A program made the position numbers and the translations under genes. The notes under the pieces are model-generated. The model had not been told where the DNA came from. It saw only the letters and a program-made list of their open reading frames with translations, and did no database searches. Source: Limonium bicolor (taxonomy: Eukaryota; Streptophyta; Magnoliopsida; Caryophyllales; Plumbaginaceae). Taken from it: 64,000 nucleotides of DNA. Shown here in pieces: positions 9,825 to 22,255 of the stretch. The stretch spans positions 484,569,594-484,633,593 of the forward strand of contig CM041777.1 of the NCBI GenBank assembly GCA_023374045.1. The letters are read 5' to 3'. Position 1 is the first letter of the stretch. Each line of letters opens with the position of its first letter.

Positions 9825-12800
9825 ATACCTAGTGACAATGTCTCGTTAAAACGACATGTCTCTAGTTACCCATATATTATGGCGGGTCACCCACGGCAGT
9901 AGCCACTCCAACGGTAGAGTCTCCGACCAACGAGCCATTCTAGCTCACGGGAAATTTTCTTGATACTTACAGACCCGTACGCGGACATCCTGGTATCGTT
10001 TTTGTGATCACAGCGCGCACCAAGAGCCACATCCTCTTGGCTTTACTTCCATTCCATTAATTAATTAATTATACCATCGCATCGCATTACCAAATTTTCT
10101 AACACAGCAGACTAAGGTCATTAGTCCAATCCGGAGTTTGTAAACTCGGGATCCAGTGTTAGATACGAGAGCGGCGTATAGAAAAGGCCAATGCTCCGTA
10201 CAAAAGTCTCAGATAATATGTATGTGTTATTATCATAGTGCTACAACGTTTACTTACGTTCCTTATATTTCATATAAGATAGCACCATAGCCGCTAGTTC
10301 GTTTTATATATATAGGTTCATATATACGAACCAATACTGTTAACTCAACAACAGTAAATAATAAGCAGCTATAAATATACAATTCATGCATATTAATTAA
10401 CACATTCAGACAAACGATCTTATCACAGATCACACACAGAAGCCTGAATTGAGGAAGCCCTCAGAGACAACCAGAGACACATAACAACATACAAGTTATC
10501 AACCAAATCCGAGCCCAAGGAGCAACCTTAGGTCAACTCGGCAAACCCCTTTACATACTGTTCACCCTGATCGTATTACGGTGGAGTATGAATCAGCAAG
10601 ATCCTATGCTCCGTGTAGTCCGCTAGCTCGTCGAGTGTCTTGTCAGAAGTACAATCTAAACGGTAATAAACTATAAGTCAGTCTCCATGACTAACTACAT
10701 CCGGTATTTCCGAATAATAAGTAACCCCGACAGTTCACCCCTGTTTTCTACAGTTGTTCGTTACGGGTTTCTCTAAAACAGTCGGTTTTGTTACCTAAAC
10801 GCGTACGTCATAACATTTCAACTGTTAAGTTTAATTCCTTATATTTCTTTTAATCTTATCCACATCTAGTTTAGGTACGTAACCTATAGTTGCATGTATA
10901 CATGCATTCTTATATTATATTGCATTCTAAAGTTCATAACTTATAGTTCGTAACTAAATTTTTTTTTCAAATAACCACCACCGTTAAATCATATGGTTTT
11001 CAACCAAAATATATATATGTCCACCTTATATACATTATTCTCGTGTATGTATACATTTTTACCACGTAGGTAATTCTCATGAGTTTCATGAACTCTTATA
11101 TTTTATGTTACATTTCATCATCTTTTATTAGATGATTATTCCCATTAGTTGCACCATATTATACAACTTATATTAAGATTGTTATTCTAATATTATGTAA
11201 CATTTTATGTTGTACATTTACAACTCCTAAGGTTTATTCCATAAATACCTTAGTTTATAGATCCCATTCACTTATAGTTTGTCACACCATTTAATGTGAA
11301 TACCTTATTTGTATTAATTTCATTAAACCACCTTAATACCAAATAATTGTTATAACATTTATAACATTATAGACCTTAGTCTAAAATTCATTTTCCAAAC
11401 TCTATCAATTCGGTAAAGCCCTTGAATTTATTAAATTCTATTTGACCACATAACATTATGTAATGCTATTCCATATGCTAATATCATTTGACATGATATT
11501 CTTATTTCCTTTAATTAATAACCTATGGTTTTATACCAAACTATTTATTATTGCCGCATGGGCACCATATCAAAACCATATTCTTTTTCACAAACCATAG
11601 TTTCCTTTATTTACAAAATCACCCATTAATTTATACCATGTATATATTCCCTTTAATATAACATTTCTAACTTATAAAAAGGGTATAACCTATGGTTATT
11701 TTTTGTAAATTCCGAACAGCCCTTGTGCTATTCTATAATTGCCATTTGGCCCTATTTATAACATATAGTCTTACCATATCATTAAAACCATATCTTATAC
11801 ACATATCTTAACAAATACTCTTATATAATTCTAAAAATCTCCAAATTCCACCAAAGGGTTATAAATATCCTTATTAACCCATATACTTTTGATATTTACC
11901 ATTCCACCATCTATTTTTCTCCAAAGTGTCATAATGACATATTAACTATTATTATACATATATAGTTTATTTTAATTCCAAAATCCACCAAATAAATTCC
12001 TAAAAATTCCTAATAGCCCATGGGTGTTTAAAATACCATTGTACACCCTTTTTTTGGTAATAACATATTTACCACATATGTTATAAAAATATTACCATTA
12101 AATACATAACTTATTATAAAACCTTAAATAAGTTATCTAACTTATTTATTTTGGTCAAAACCTAGCATATGGTCAATGTTGACCTCCTTAATATTTCCTT
12201 GACCATTAATTCCTAATAATTACGGTTTGCACCCAAACTTTCTAGAAATCACCATTTAACCCCAAAACTTTATAAAATCTTATAAACTTTATTTTAACTC
12301 CTTTTTACCTCTAATTTTCGGCCTTATTATTCTAAAGCCCCAAATTTAATTTAATTACACCTAAGACCCCATTTATTTTTGGTAATGCATTTATACTACT
12401 TAAACTTAATTAAAAGCTTGTAAATGCATAAATAAAATGGCCTAAAATACATGGCCTTATTACAAACATTGGCTTACAAAATAAATTACACATAAATGTC
12501 CCAAAATACATATAAATTTTCGGCCTCACCACACACTTTCCATTTAATTACCAAACTTCCACATAATGTCTTAAATTTGACAATTATGCTTGTTTAATTA
12601 GTTATAAAATTTATTAAATCATTCCTTAAACATTTTAAGGTCAAACAAGACCTTGTTTTTCTCCTTCACTCACGGCAATTAATATACACACACTTAAACT
12701 TGTGTTAATGTATCAAGTTAAGGTTTTAAGTGATTTATACCTTGATTTAGCTTAGGTAAAGCCTTGTTTGAGTTCGCCACCTTAAGGAGAAATTCTCCAC

Positions 12801-15106
12801 AGCTTGTTTTACATGTTTTCAACAGAAACCAAGGCCTAGTTAGTCTCCAAGAAAGATCTAACCATAAGAAGTAATTTAATGTAAGATTTAAGGCAAAAAT
12901 CACCTTAAAAATGCATGGAGAGTTCAAGATGGTTTCGACCTGAATCAAGCACACCACAAGGTGTTAGATCTACCATATTGACATAGGAAATAGCTAGATC
13001 TCAACAAGCTACCTTGTTATTAGGTTTTACCTTGGAAAAATGCCTTAAAAGAGGGTATTTCCTTTGGATCTCGGCATCCTTGCTCCAAATGGCTAACCAA
13101 CAGATTCCACATGAAAAGGAGAAGAAGATGAGGCTATGACCAAAGTTTCACAGCCGAACTTGAAGGGAATCAAAAGTTATGAGCTTAAAGCACATTTTTA
13201 CCTTAAAATGTAGATTTGAACAACCTTGGTCCCTCTACTGGTCTCAACCGAGTTTAGCTCTTGTTCTAACCTTAGAACACTGATAATAAGCCATAGGAAT
13301 TGATGAGCCACGAAATCTAGGTGTTGGTAGTGAAGAGATGAAGAAAAAGAGCTAAAAATGACATTAAAACACTTACATTAAGAGCTTAGGAGCTAGGTTT
13401 GCCTTCCATGCTCAAGAACACACTTGAGAGCTTCAAAGGAAGGGGAGAGCTCGGCTGGGCAGAAGAGAATCGGACAAGGAAGGGAGAAATGAGTGGAAAG
13501 GCTTGAATTATTTGAAAAAGTAAGTTAATTTTCAAAAAGTAAATGTATTAGGTAGGAATTATTGTCAATCAAGGACTTATGCTGCCTCCTCTCTTATTGC
13601 AGCCGATTTCCATGGTCCAAGTGGGTCAATTAATTGACCATTGACCATACTTGGTCAATTTGACTCATGCGGGCCCCACTTTAGGGTTTTATTAATATTT
13701 TAATATTAAATTTGTAAAAATTCGTAAATTTCTGGAATTAAATTCCTAATATCATATAATATGATATTTTATTATATTTAAAGGTATTTATACCCTTTTA
13801 GCCCATTTAAAACCAATTTAGAAGGCGATTACACAAAAACGTGCTTTAAGGAGTTTTAGTGCACATTTTGTGTCGCAAGGTGTTTCTGGGCTTGGTTTTC
13901 TTTTACAACAGTTTTGTTGTGTTCCTTACATGATATTTGATCATGTAATTCAATTTTATATCATTTAGAGGTCATTTGATTCTTAAGGTTTTCCTAGAGC
14001 ACCTTTTTGCCCTTTTTGACCTTGAAGCATGTAAATGCTTTTTCTTTGTGTTGGAGTGTTGTCCAACGGTTATAATATGTTTAGTAATGTGTTAATATGC
14101 TTAGGACAAATTTTTAGGTCCTAAGTAGTTCATTTGGGTATTTATTTACCCTTAGCAGTCAAAGGGTGCAACATCTTGATTTGTGTTGAGCACTGTTGTT
14201 CTCAGTTGACTTTTAAGGCATGTTTAGGCCTTAATTAATGTGATTAAATATTTAATCCATGCTTTAATAATTTGGGGTATTTCATTGTAGTGGATGTTTG
14301 AGTATTTGTGAGCAGAAATGTGGATTTGTAGGCCTTAGAGCCAAATGAATGGTGTATGTGTATTAGTATACTATTGCAGGAAGCAATGATGTATTGGTAT
14401 TGTGATTGAAGAAGTATTGGTGTATTAAGATTTTGTATGAACCTTGTGTGCTGGTAGGACCCTTGTTGGGTGTGGCTAGCTTTAGGTTGGATTTGATGAG
14501 AGAATGTGTATTTGAGGATGTAAGGAAAGTAGGTGAACTATGGCGAAATTTTAGTAGGAATTGTGTATTAAGAATGACTTGGTGAATGGGAGAACCAAGG
14601 TGTGTATTGGATTTAATAAAGGTGTTTAATGACCATGGAATGGTAGTTGTGGTATGAGAGTATTAGGATGTAAAATCTGTAGCAAGAGAGGTACCAAAAT
14701 GCATTGTGGAACTAGGAAGAAATTGGTGTGCAGGATTTTGTAAAATGAGTGTTGGAACTTGGGTGTAGGAAGTGTAATGGATTGGAAATGAATTGGCATG
14801 GTAAGGAGGTATTTAGAATGCTAGGAATGGCATTGGTTGAGGAAGTATTGGATGGGAGAATTGAATTGTAAAATCTGTAGCATAGGTGTAACAAAAACTG
14901 TTACATGTGTTGTAGAAGAAGTAAGAAAATTGTGTAAGTTGTTTGATGAATTTAGTAATGGATTTGGGGGATGATTTAAGGTATTTTAGGAAGCTTAATT
15001 AGTGTTAAAACATGTGGGGTTACATGTAGGAAGATTGGGGAAGAAATGGGTAAGAAATGGGTAAGAAAAGAAGTGGAAAACAAAATCTGTAGGTAGGTTC
15101 TGGATC

Positions 15107-15230
15107 CGTCCGACCCAGAGGTTGGGGAGGACGGTGGGTCGGACGGGAACTGACCACGGGACCAAAAACTACTGGAATGGTCCGACCCAAAGGTGTATGG
15201 GTCGGACGGAACGGTTCTGGGTCGGACGGT
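15107..15230 (+). repeat. hairpin array in LTR B
   Basis: Arms CCGTCCGACCC (15107) and GGGTCGGACGG (15135) pair over 11 bp. A second unit pairs TCCGACCC (15181) with GGGTCGGA (15199), followed by another half-unit GGGTCGGACGG near 15219. Confidence 0.75.
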
Positions 15231-16383
15231 TCCAGGAGGCTAACTTCGAAATGCTGTATCTTCTTCGTTTCAACTCCGATTTTGGATCCGTTTGCGCCAC
15301 ACGTTCCTCTCTTCATCTACTTTACTCCTATCTATGTTATTCCTCCTGTTTAAACAATAAATGTGTAAGACACCAATGAAACATAAAACTAGAGGAAAAC
15401 AAGTATGAAAGTAAGTAAATAAGTTGTGAGTATAAGAACATTAAGCATACCGGAATAACTGGGTAAGTACGGGAGTAGTAATTATTTGTGTATCATAAGA
15501 GTATAGTATTAATAACAATGTTGGAACATTATCAGTGGAACAAGTGTGAAACAAGGGACGAGGGAACACACGGTAGAGCTAACTCCGGTGAAAGGTATGA
15601 TTTTCTCATGCCCGTATGCTAACCGAGTTACGTTGATTTGTGTGCTGTATGCCGGCTAATCAAGACTAAAGCATGAAAACGGTTTATTGCCTTTCATTGT
15701 ATGTCTTGATGTATGTAGTGTGAGCTAACCCTTCTTGATTGATTGTGTGGCTTCATTTAGTGCGTAGCACGACTCATAGATGAGTCTTGTTGTGTAGTGA
15801 CTCGTAGTAAGAGTCATGTTGTGAACTAATGGAACCGTAGCAACGCACTAAACTATCGAATCAATAAACGATAACGCAACCCAATGAACTCACTAGAACG
15901 TGAGAGAGTGTACGGGAGTAATAACCTCCCGATAACGGTAGGAGAACCGAAATGAATAATCCACAAATAATAAGTAGTGGAAGTATATAAGTAACCTCTA
16001 ATAGGGGAATTAATCCTGGTACAAGACATGAACCATGAGAGTAGTAAAGAATGATGAGGGATCTCCGAACCCCTTAGCAATTAGTTGACCCATTATGAGA
16101 GGACCCGACACATGTAAGTATGTCCCGAACATGAGAGTATTCGATACGTTGGGGAAACCCTTAAACCTGAGAATACTAGACGGTGGTAATTCCCTAAGCT
16201 AGTGGAGGTTATCGAGAGAGATACTTCTAGGCTAATCCATGTGATTGTAAGATACTCCATGAGAGGAGTGTTGGGAATTTGAGGAGTCCGGTAGAAATGG
16301 ACAATTGTATATTTGAGAAGCTAAGTGTATAGCTTTCGAATTGTAGGCCCGGTGGCGAGTCTTGTGTATGACTCCGCCCAGAG

Positions 16384-16680
16384 ACCAAAGTAATGAGTAT
16401 TGAATATTGCGTAAGTATGAGTATGTAATGAGTACCGAGTATTGAGTATGTATGAGTAAGCACTGAGTATTGAGTATGTATGAGTAAGTACAGGGTATTG
16501 AGCAGTGAGTATGCACAAGTATAGTAACGAGTATGGAGTAAGGAGTGTGTACGAGTAAGGGTATGAGCATGGAGTGATGAGTATGTAAGGGTAAAGTAAT
16601 GAGTAACAAGTAAGGAGCAGGTACGAGTAGAGTAATGAATATCGAGCAACCACGAAGTAGTAATGAGTAAGTAACTAATA
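16384..16680 (+). repeat. minisatellite of TGAGTAT/ATGAGTAAG units in LTR B
   Basis: Degenerate direct repeats of roughly 30 bp built from gagtattgagtatg and tatgagtaag. The minus-strand ORFs here (16227-16653) are by-products of the repeat. Confidence 0.8.
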
Positions 16681-16826
16681 CGAACGGTCGACTATCGAAT
16701 TGTCTTCCTTAGTAGATATTGAACCTTGTTGTGTATGTAAGTATTGTTGAATGTATGGTGTAGTAATTGTATGTATGTATGCATGTAAAATGAACTCCAT
16801 GTATATCCGACCCAAAGTAGTCGGCG

Positions 16827-16847
16827 TACCGCGGTTAGCACGCGGTA
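16827..16847 (+). other. third LTR stem-loop (TACCGCG/CGCGGTA), copy B
   Basis: Seven-bp stem around GTTAGCA, preceded by TAGTCGGCG. In LTR C the loop region and flank are conserved but the stem is TACCCC/GGGGTA, so both arms changed together. Confidence 0.65.
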
Positions 16848-16877
16848 TATGCGAATTTCATATGCAGCGTAAGCTGA

Positions 16878-16889
16878 CCCCCTAGGGGG
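16878..16889 (+). other. second LTR stem-loop, copy B (CCCCCTAGGGGG)
   Basis: Perfect 12-bp palindrome after AAGCTGA and before ACCGTTTTTAG. It is the positional equivalent of GCCCC/GGGGC in LTR C and GCCC/GGGC in LTR A. Confidence 0.65.
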
Positions 16890-17182
16890 ACCGTTTTTAG
16901 TGTGCAGGTATTCGAAGCTGACCACCGTTCGAGAGAGTAGGACGGGGACTGCTACATAAGCATGGGTAGTTGAGTAAAAGGAATTGCATTTGTAACGTAT
17001 TATGAATTTGGAAGTCTAAACTGTATCGGTAATGTAAGGATTGTAGTATACTCGGTATAGTATTGTATTGGAGTTGTATTTGAATCATGGTAGAGTATGC
17101 AAGGGAAAGTGATGTATTGTGTAGAGCACTCGGTATGTTCATATTCATCAGACCGATAGTATGTAGGATTGTAACTCGCCTT

Positions 17183-17204
17183 GTTAGTCACGTGGGTGAC
17201 TAAC
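17183..17204 (+). other. conserved LTR terminal stem-loop, copy B
   Basis: Arms GTTAGTCAC and GTGACTAAC pair perfectly over 9 bp around GTGG, 90 bp before the LTR end. The C-G pair of copies A and A' is a G-C pair here. Confidence 0.7.
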
Positions 17205-17294
17205 GGCATTGTACACCCGTCGTTGAGTATGTAAAGTCTGTTGCGAAGGTAAGTATTGTACAGTAATAACAGTATTAGCGGTAGGGGTGTTACA

Positions 17295-17458
17295 GTCATT
17301 GTGGGAAATTGTTTCGCATTTAAGATATATTAGTAAGCACGTTATTACTCGTATGGGCGAGTAAGAACGGTGACACCAGTAGTTCAGTTGTTGATTACCG
17401 CTAAGATTATGATGATTAAATAAGATGATTAGGAGCCAATTAGAGTAGGGGTGTTACA
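17295..17458 (+). repeat. 3' tail of another related LTR
   Basis: 164 bp ending in GTAGGGGTGTTACA and carrying its own stem-loop (17345-17364, arms TTACTCG and CGAGTAA) followed by a GGTGACACC block. It is the terminal segment of an LTR of the same superfamily, cut off on the left by LTR B and joined on the right to copia gag sequence. Confidence 0.7.
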
Positions 17459-17698
17459 GTTTTGATAGCTTGTTCTTCCATATCCTTGGTGTCCTCGTCC
17501 ATGATAACCAGAACGACCACCACCTCTGTTGTAGTTATGGTCGAAACTAGGTTTTCCATCTCCAGATGTTGTAGTCACAATAAAGGTCGCACTCGTTAGT
17601 AAGTTCTTAGATTCTTCCTCAATTTGAACCTCATTTCCTTCATCTTCTAAGGCTGGGACAAACTACTTCAAAGTTGGATACAGAGCCTTGCTAAGCAT

Positions 17699-18107
17699 TA
17701 GGTCCGTCTTTCAGGGCGTGCAAGTAAAGCTTTCACATAGGCCTCTATTTATTGGGGGCGGTTCTATTATATTTTACCAAGATTCAATTGGTTATTAATG
17801 TATATTAAAAACATTATAAGTTAAAAAATTATAAAAAATATGATAATTTATTAGTGATTTATTACGGTATTAAAATATAAAACAATAAACTAATTAGTGA
17901 ATGAAAAAAATCTTAATACTAATGTTCAATAATTTTATTTATTAAAACATGTATAAATGAAAAAATAATTGATAAATTAATAAATATTGAGTACTGATTA
18001 TCACAAATTAATATATATTTTTTTATAATTTATATGATGAAAATATTTTATATATGATCATGTATTTAAACCGGTACAGGGCCCCCTAATTGATTGAGAC
18101 GGCCCTA
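17699..18107. mobile_element. hAT-type MITE, 409 bp
   Basis: Termini TAGGTCCGTCT (left) and the complement of AGACGGCCCTA (right) form imperfect TIRs. Flanks CTAAGCAT (17691-17698) and CCAAGCAT (18108-18115) are an 8-bp target duplication with one mismatch, the hAT hallmark. The interior is AT-rich and non-coding. It interrupts copia gag between codons that otherwise read through. Confidence 0.75.
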
Positions 18108-18512
18108 CCAAGCATGATCGATCTAAGAATCTTGTACCTAGATCCGCAACCTTGAGCTAGCATAACTAGAGCTGGTCAAACGGGCAGGCACGCCGGGTTC
18201 AGGTTGGGCCAACTTTGAATTTGAGGTTTGATGGGCTATATTTTTGTCCAAGCCTTTTTTAAATTTTTTTCAGGTCGGGTCGGGCTTGGCCCGGATTTAT
18301 TTTAATTTTTGTCATTGTCTAGCCCTCCTAGCCCGGTTTTATAATTTTTTTTATAATATTATTAATTTTTTGAAAAAAAATATATTTTATCAGATTAATA
18401 TATATTAAATATAATATGAATATATATGAATATATGTTATATGTAGTATTAAATATATTATATATAATTTAAATAAATAACAAAAGGTATTATATAAATT
18501 AATTAAAATATA

Positions 18513-18754
18513 TACACCCTCCCATCTCAATACTTGATTTTCTAGCTCTATGCACAAGAATTAAAGAAAAAAAGTTAGACTATATTGCTCTTATTACTTT
18601 TTGCATTGGGAATTGAAATAATTGAAAAGTATACTTGTAAAATAAAACATGAGGGTTAGAATTGGAAAGTAGATGAAAAAAAATACTAGAACATCTTATA
18701 TTTTGAAAATAGTGAAAGAGTCCAAAAATCATATATCGAGAACAAGGAGGAGTA
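18513..18754. mobile_element. Stowaway-like MITE (tentative)
   Basis: Left TACACCCTCCCATCTCAATA and right complement AGTACTCCTCCTTGTTC resemble the TACTCCCTCCGT termini of Stowaway elements, with TA flanks. About 240 bp, AT-rich and non-coding, directly before the Pack-MULE. Confidence 0.4.
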
Positions 18755-18773
18755 CTCTATATATATATATATA

Positions 18774-20148
<1,375 letters not shown>

Positions 20149-20726
20149 ATATATATATATAAACCGGGTCGGACTGGACGTAGTTGTGGACCTGGAATTC
20201 GCTGAAACCCAACCGATTTTTGATTCGGCCCTAATTTATTGTTCAAACTCATCCAAAATTTTACCGAAGTCCGGCCCAATTTTTCATTCAGCCCTAAAAT
20301 TTTGCTGGAATCGTGTTGTCATCCGGAACGGGTTTTCCAATAGCCGAAAGGTTATCACACACTAATTTGAACTCCTTAACATACTCTTTTACCAGATTGC
20401 GTATCCCAAAGCTTCAAGAATCGCAAACGGTTTTTCAATTGAAACTCTCTATCTTTGGTTGATTACAAGAACTCGCTCTTGACTTCTTCCCAAATCTTCT
20501 GGGCAGAGTCGCCGCAACCAATAGTTTGAGCAATGCAATCTTCGGACAAAGTTGCAAGTATCCAGGTTCGTACTAACGCATCAGTTTCTTTCCACATCTT
20601 GAACTCTGGATTGTCGATTTCTTTGTCATCTTTCTCGACTTTCTTGTCTTGTATCGCTGTTGATTAGATTTACTACACCAGTCGATTCAAACAGATCTAG
20701 GTAACTCCAACTTAAAATATACACCT

Positions 20727-21264
20727 GTCAAGTGATTGACATCCGAGTGGTGGAGGACTAAAGTAGGGGACGGAAGGTCCTGAGTTCGAATCCTCTTATC
20801 ACCCACTTTGGTGGGGGGAAGGAGTTTATTCTCTTATTACTCATTCTGGGGAGTGGAGGAATGGAGTTTTCTCTCCGATTACCCAACCTAGTGGAGGAAT
20901 GAAGTGTCGTGAAGGACGGTTGTGGTGGGGGAAAGGAGTTTACTCTCCGATTACCCAGCCTAGAAGAGTCTTCAGAGAAGCAAGGAAAATGTTGTAAGAA
21001 GAGGTCAAGAAAGGTCTCTAGTAAGATGTCCCGTGTAATGTCTGTGTAAGGTAGGACTAGAAAGATTATGTAAGAGTTGATGCGCCGTATCTTCAGAGAA
21101 GCAAGGAAAATGTTGTAAGAAGAGGTCAAGAAAGGTCTCTAGTAAGATGTCCCGTGTAATGTCTGTGTAAGGTAGGACTAGAAAGGTTATGTAAGAGTTG
21201 AGTCGGTGTTATTTGATTTGCCCTTGTGGCACCCTAGGCCATGTGCCTATAATTATAAAAAAAA
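20727..21264 (+). mobile_element. SINE with internal 121-bp tandem duplication
   Basis: Flanked by matching target duplications (20709-20726 and 21265-21283, aacttaaa-atatacacct, one-base length difference). The head has a pol III B box, GAGTTCGAATCC (about 20782), and an A-box-like GAGTGGTGGAGGAC (about 20744), as in tRNA-derived SINEs. The tail ends in an A-run. A 121-bp segment starting tcttcagagaagcaagg is present twice in tandem (20969 and 21090), nearly identical. Confidence 0.8.
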
Positions 21265-21283
21265 AACTTAAAAATATACACCT

Positions 21284-22243
21284 ACGCATAATGTTGGATG
21301 ATAAATCCAAGGACCAAAAGTCCCATGAGTTAACTCCAACTTTAACAATAAATTAACTCTCGGCTTTCGCGAATAACTCTTTCTTAATTAACGACATCAG
21401 TGAAGTAATAATAACTCCACGACCAACCAAAGTCACCAACAAATGAAAACTTTGATTTTACTTAATACTTTTGAAAAAAAAGGCTAAACCAAAAGTTAGC
21501 CGCAGTGTAGAGTGGTCATGTACTTTGACGAGGTCCACTACATATGCCGATGTTGCAGTGGATTTTCTTATCTTTATACAAATTGAGAGTTTCATGTTTA
21601 CGCCGTCGGATAGAGTACATGCATGGCTTAATTAATCTCGATGTGTTGGGCTTGATCTGTTTCAAAATCGAATTAAATTTTGTCGTTGATACTTGACATC
21701 CTCCCCATAAATCGATCTAGTATATAGTAATTATATCGTTGATTATAAAGTCAGACGCTAAAGAATATAAAAGCTCAGCCTGTCTTTCCAAAAAAGACGA
21801 AGCAAAAAGAGGAAACGGTGTAGGGGACAACCTGAAACAATCGAAACAAGAAGAAAAAAAACCAAGCTTGCATGTAAGACAGAAAAGACAAAAGTCCATT
21901 TCTTTTTCTAGAGACAGATCAGCATTTGATAGGCCAGCTCAGGTACAGCAAAGAATAGTAAAAAATAGCTATTAATTTGCTTGAAAATGTCTAAGCTAAT
22001 AATCAATTACTTGATAATAGACGATTATGTCATTAACCTGCTAAAAATTATACATAATTGGTACAAATGGAAAGATTAGCGACGTCAACTATAAGTAAGT
22101 TCCCCAGAAGTAGCTTCCTAGCAATATGTGGTTGTGTGCTCGTTGGCACTCTCTCAATCTACAAAACACATCAATGACGTTTTGACTTCGTCACTGAACT
22201 ATATATTATATGATATCCTAGCTTGCTAGCTATACTTTGTTAT
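21284..22243. other. intergenic, contains left arm of inverted repeat
   Basis: No gene recognised. A 78-codon Lys/Ser-rich plus-strand ORF (21739-21975) has no recognisable domain. The arm at 21525-21768 pairs with 24810-25085. Confidence 0.5.
21525..21768 (+). repeat. left arm of ~250-bp imperfect inverted repeat
   Basis: Matches the complement of 24810-25085 through 'gagagtttcatgtttacgcc', 'acatgcatggct', 'atctcgatgtgttgg' and 'ataaagtcaga', with small indels. The LINE at 22256-24473 sits between the arms. Confidence 0.7.
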
Positions 22244-22255
22244 AAGTATAATATT

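Larger units (their letters stand above)
7189..13910 (-). mobile_element. gag-only LTR retrotransposon (TR-GAG-like, Ty3/gypsy), 5' part
   Basis: On the minus strand the order is 5' LTR (13910 to 8826), a tRNA-iMet-type primer binding site (8821-8808), a leader and a gag gene (8594-7189). Nothing recognisable as protease, reverse transcriptase, RNase H or integrase follows gag down to 5250. This is the architecture called terminal-repeat retrotransposon with GAG domain (TR-GAG), a non-autonomous class that would use the enzymes of a partner. The 3' LTR was not located: LTR A at 3204-5249 is in the opposite orientation. Confidence 0.65.
8826..13910 (-). repeat. 5' LTR of the gag-only element (LTR copy B')
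   Basis: On the minus strand it runs from TGTTGTAAAAG (13910) to GGGGTGTTACA (8826), about 5.1 kb, and is followed directly by the PBS. The interior is AT-rich without ORFs. A terminal stem-loop lies at 8938-8957. Near 9447 and 9527 a GTACAATGTACA-containing unit with 'cgccgtagcgt' is duplicated. It contains the 81-bp miniature LTR at 9744-9824. The right boundary rests on the TG start and the adjoining head-to-head LTR, so it is less certain than the left one. Confidence 0.7.
13915..17294 (+). repeat. LTR copy B (plus orientation), probably solo
   Basis: Starts TGTTGT at 13915, four bases after the head-to-head LTR B', and ends GGGGTGTTACA at 17294, about 3.4 kb. 14840-15090 matches LTR copy C (39890-40125), including 'attagtgttaaaacatg' and 'aggaagattgggg'. 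It holds hairpin units at 15107-15230, a minisatellite at 16384-16680 and stem-loops at 16827, 16878 and 17183. No PBS follows, and no target duplication could be assigned because both flanks are other LTRs. Confidence 0.7.

Noticed and set aside
16227..16653. Overlapping minus-strand ORFs rich in Tyr, Leu, Ser and Thr
   Set aside because: They arise from the TGAGTAT minisatellite in LTR B.
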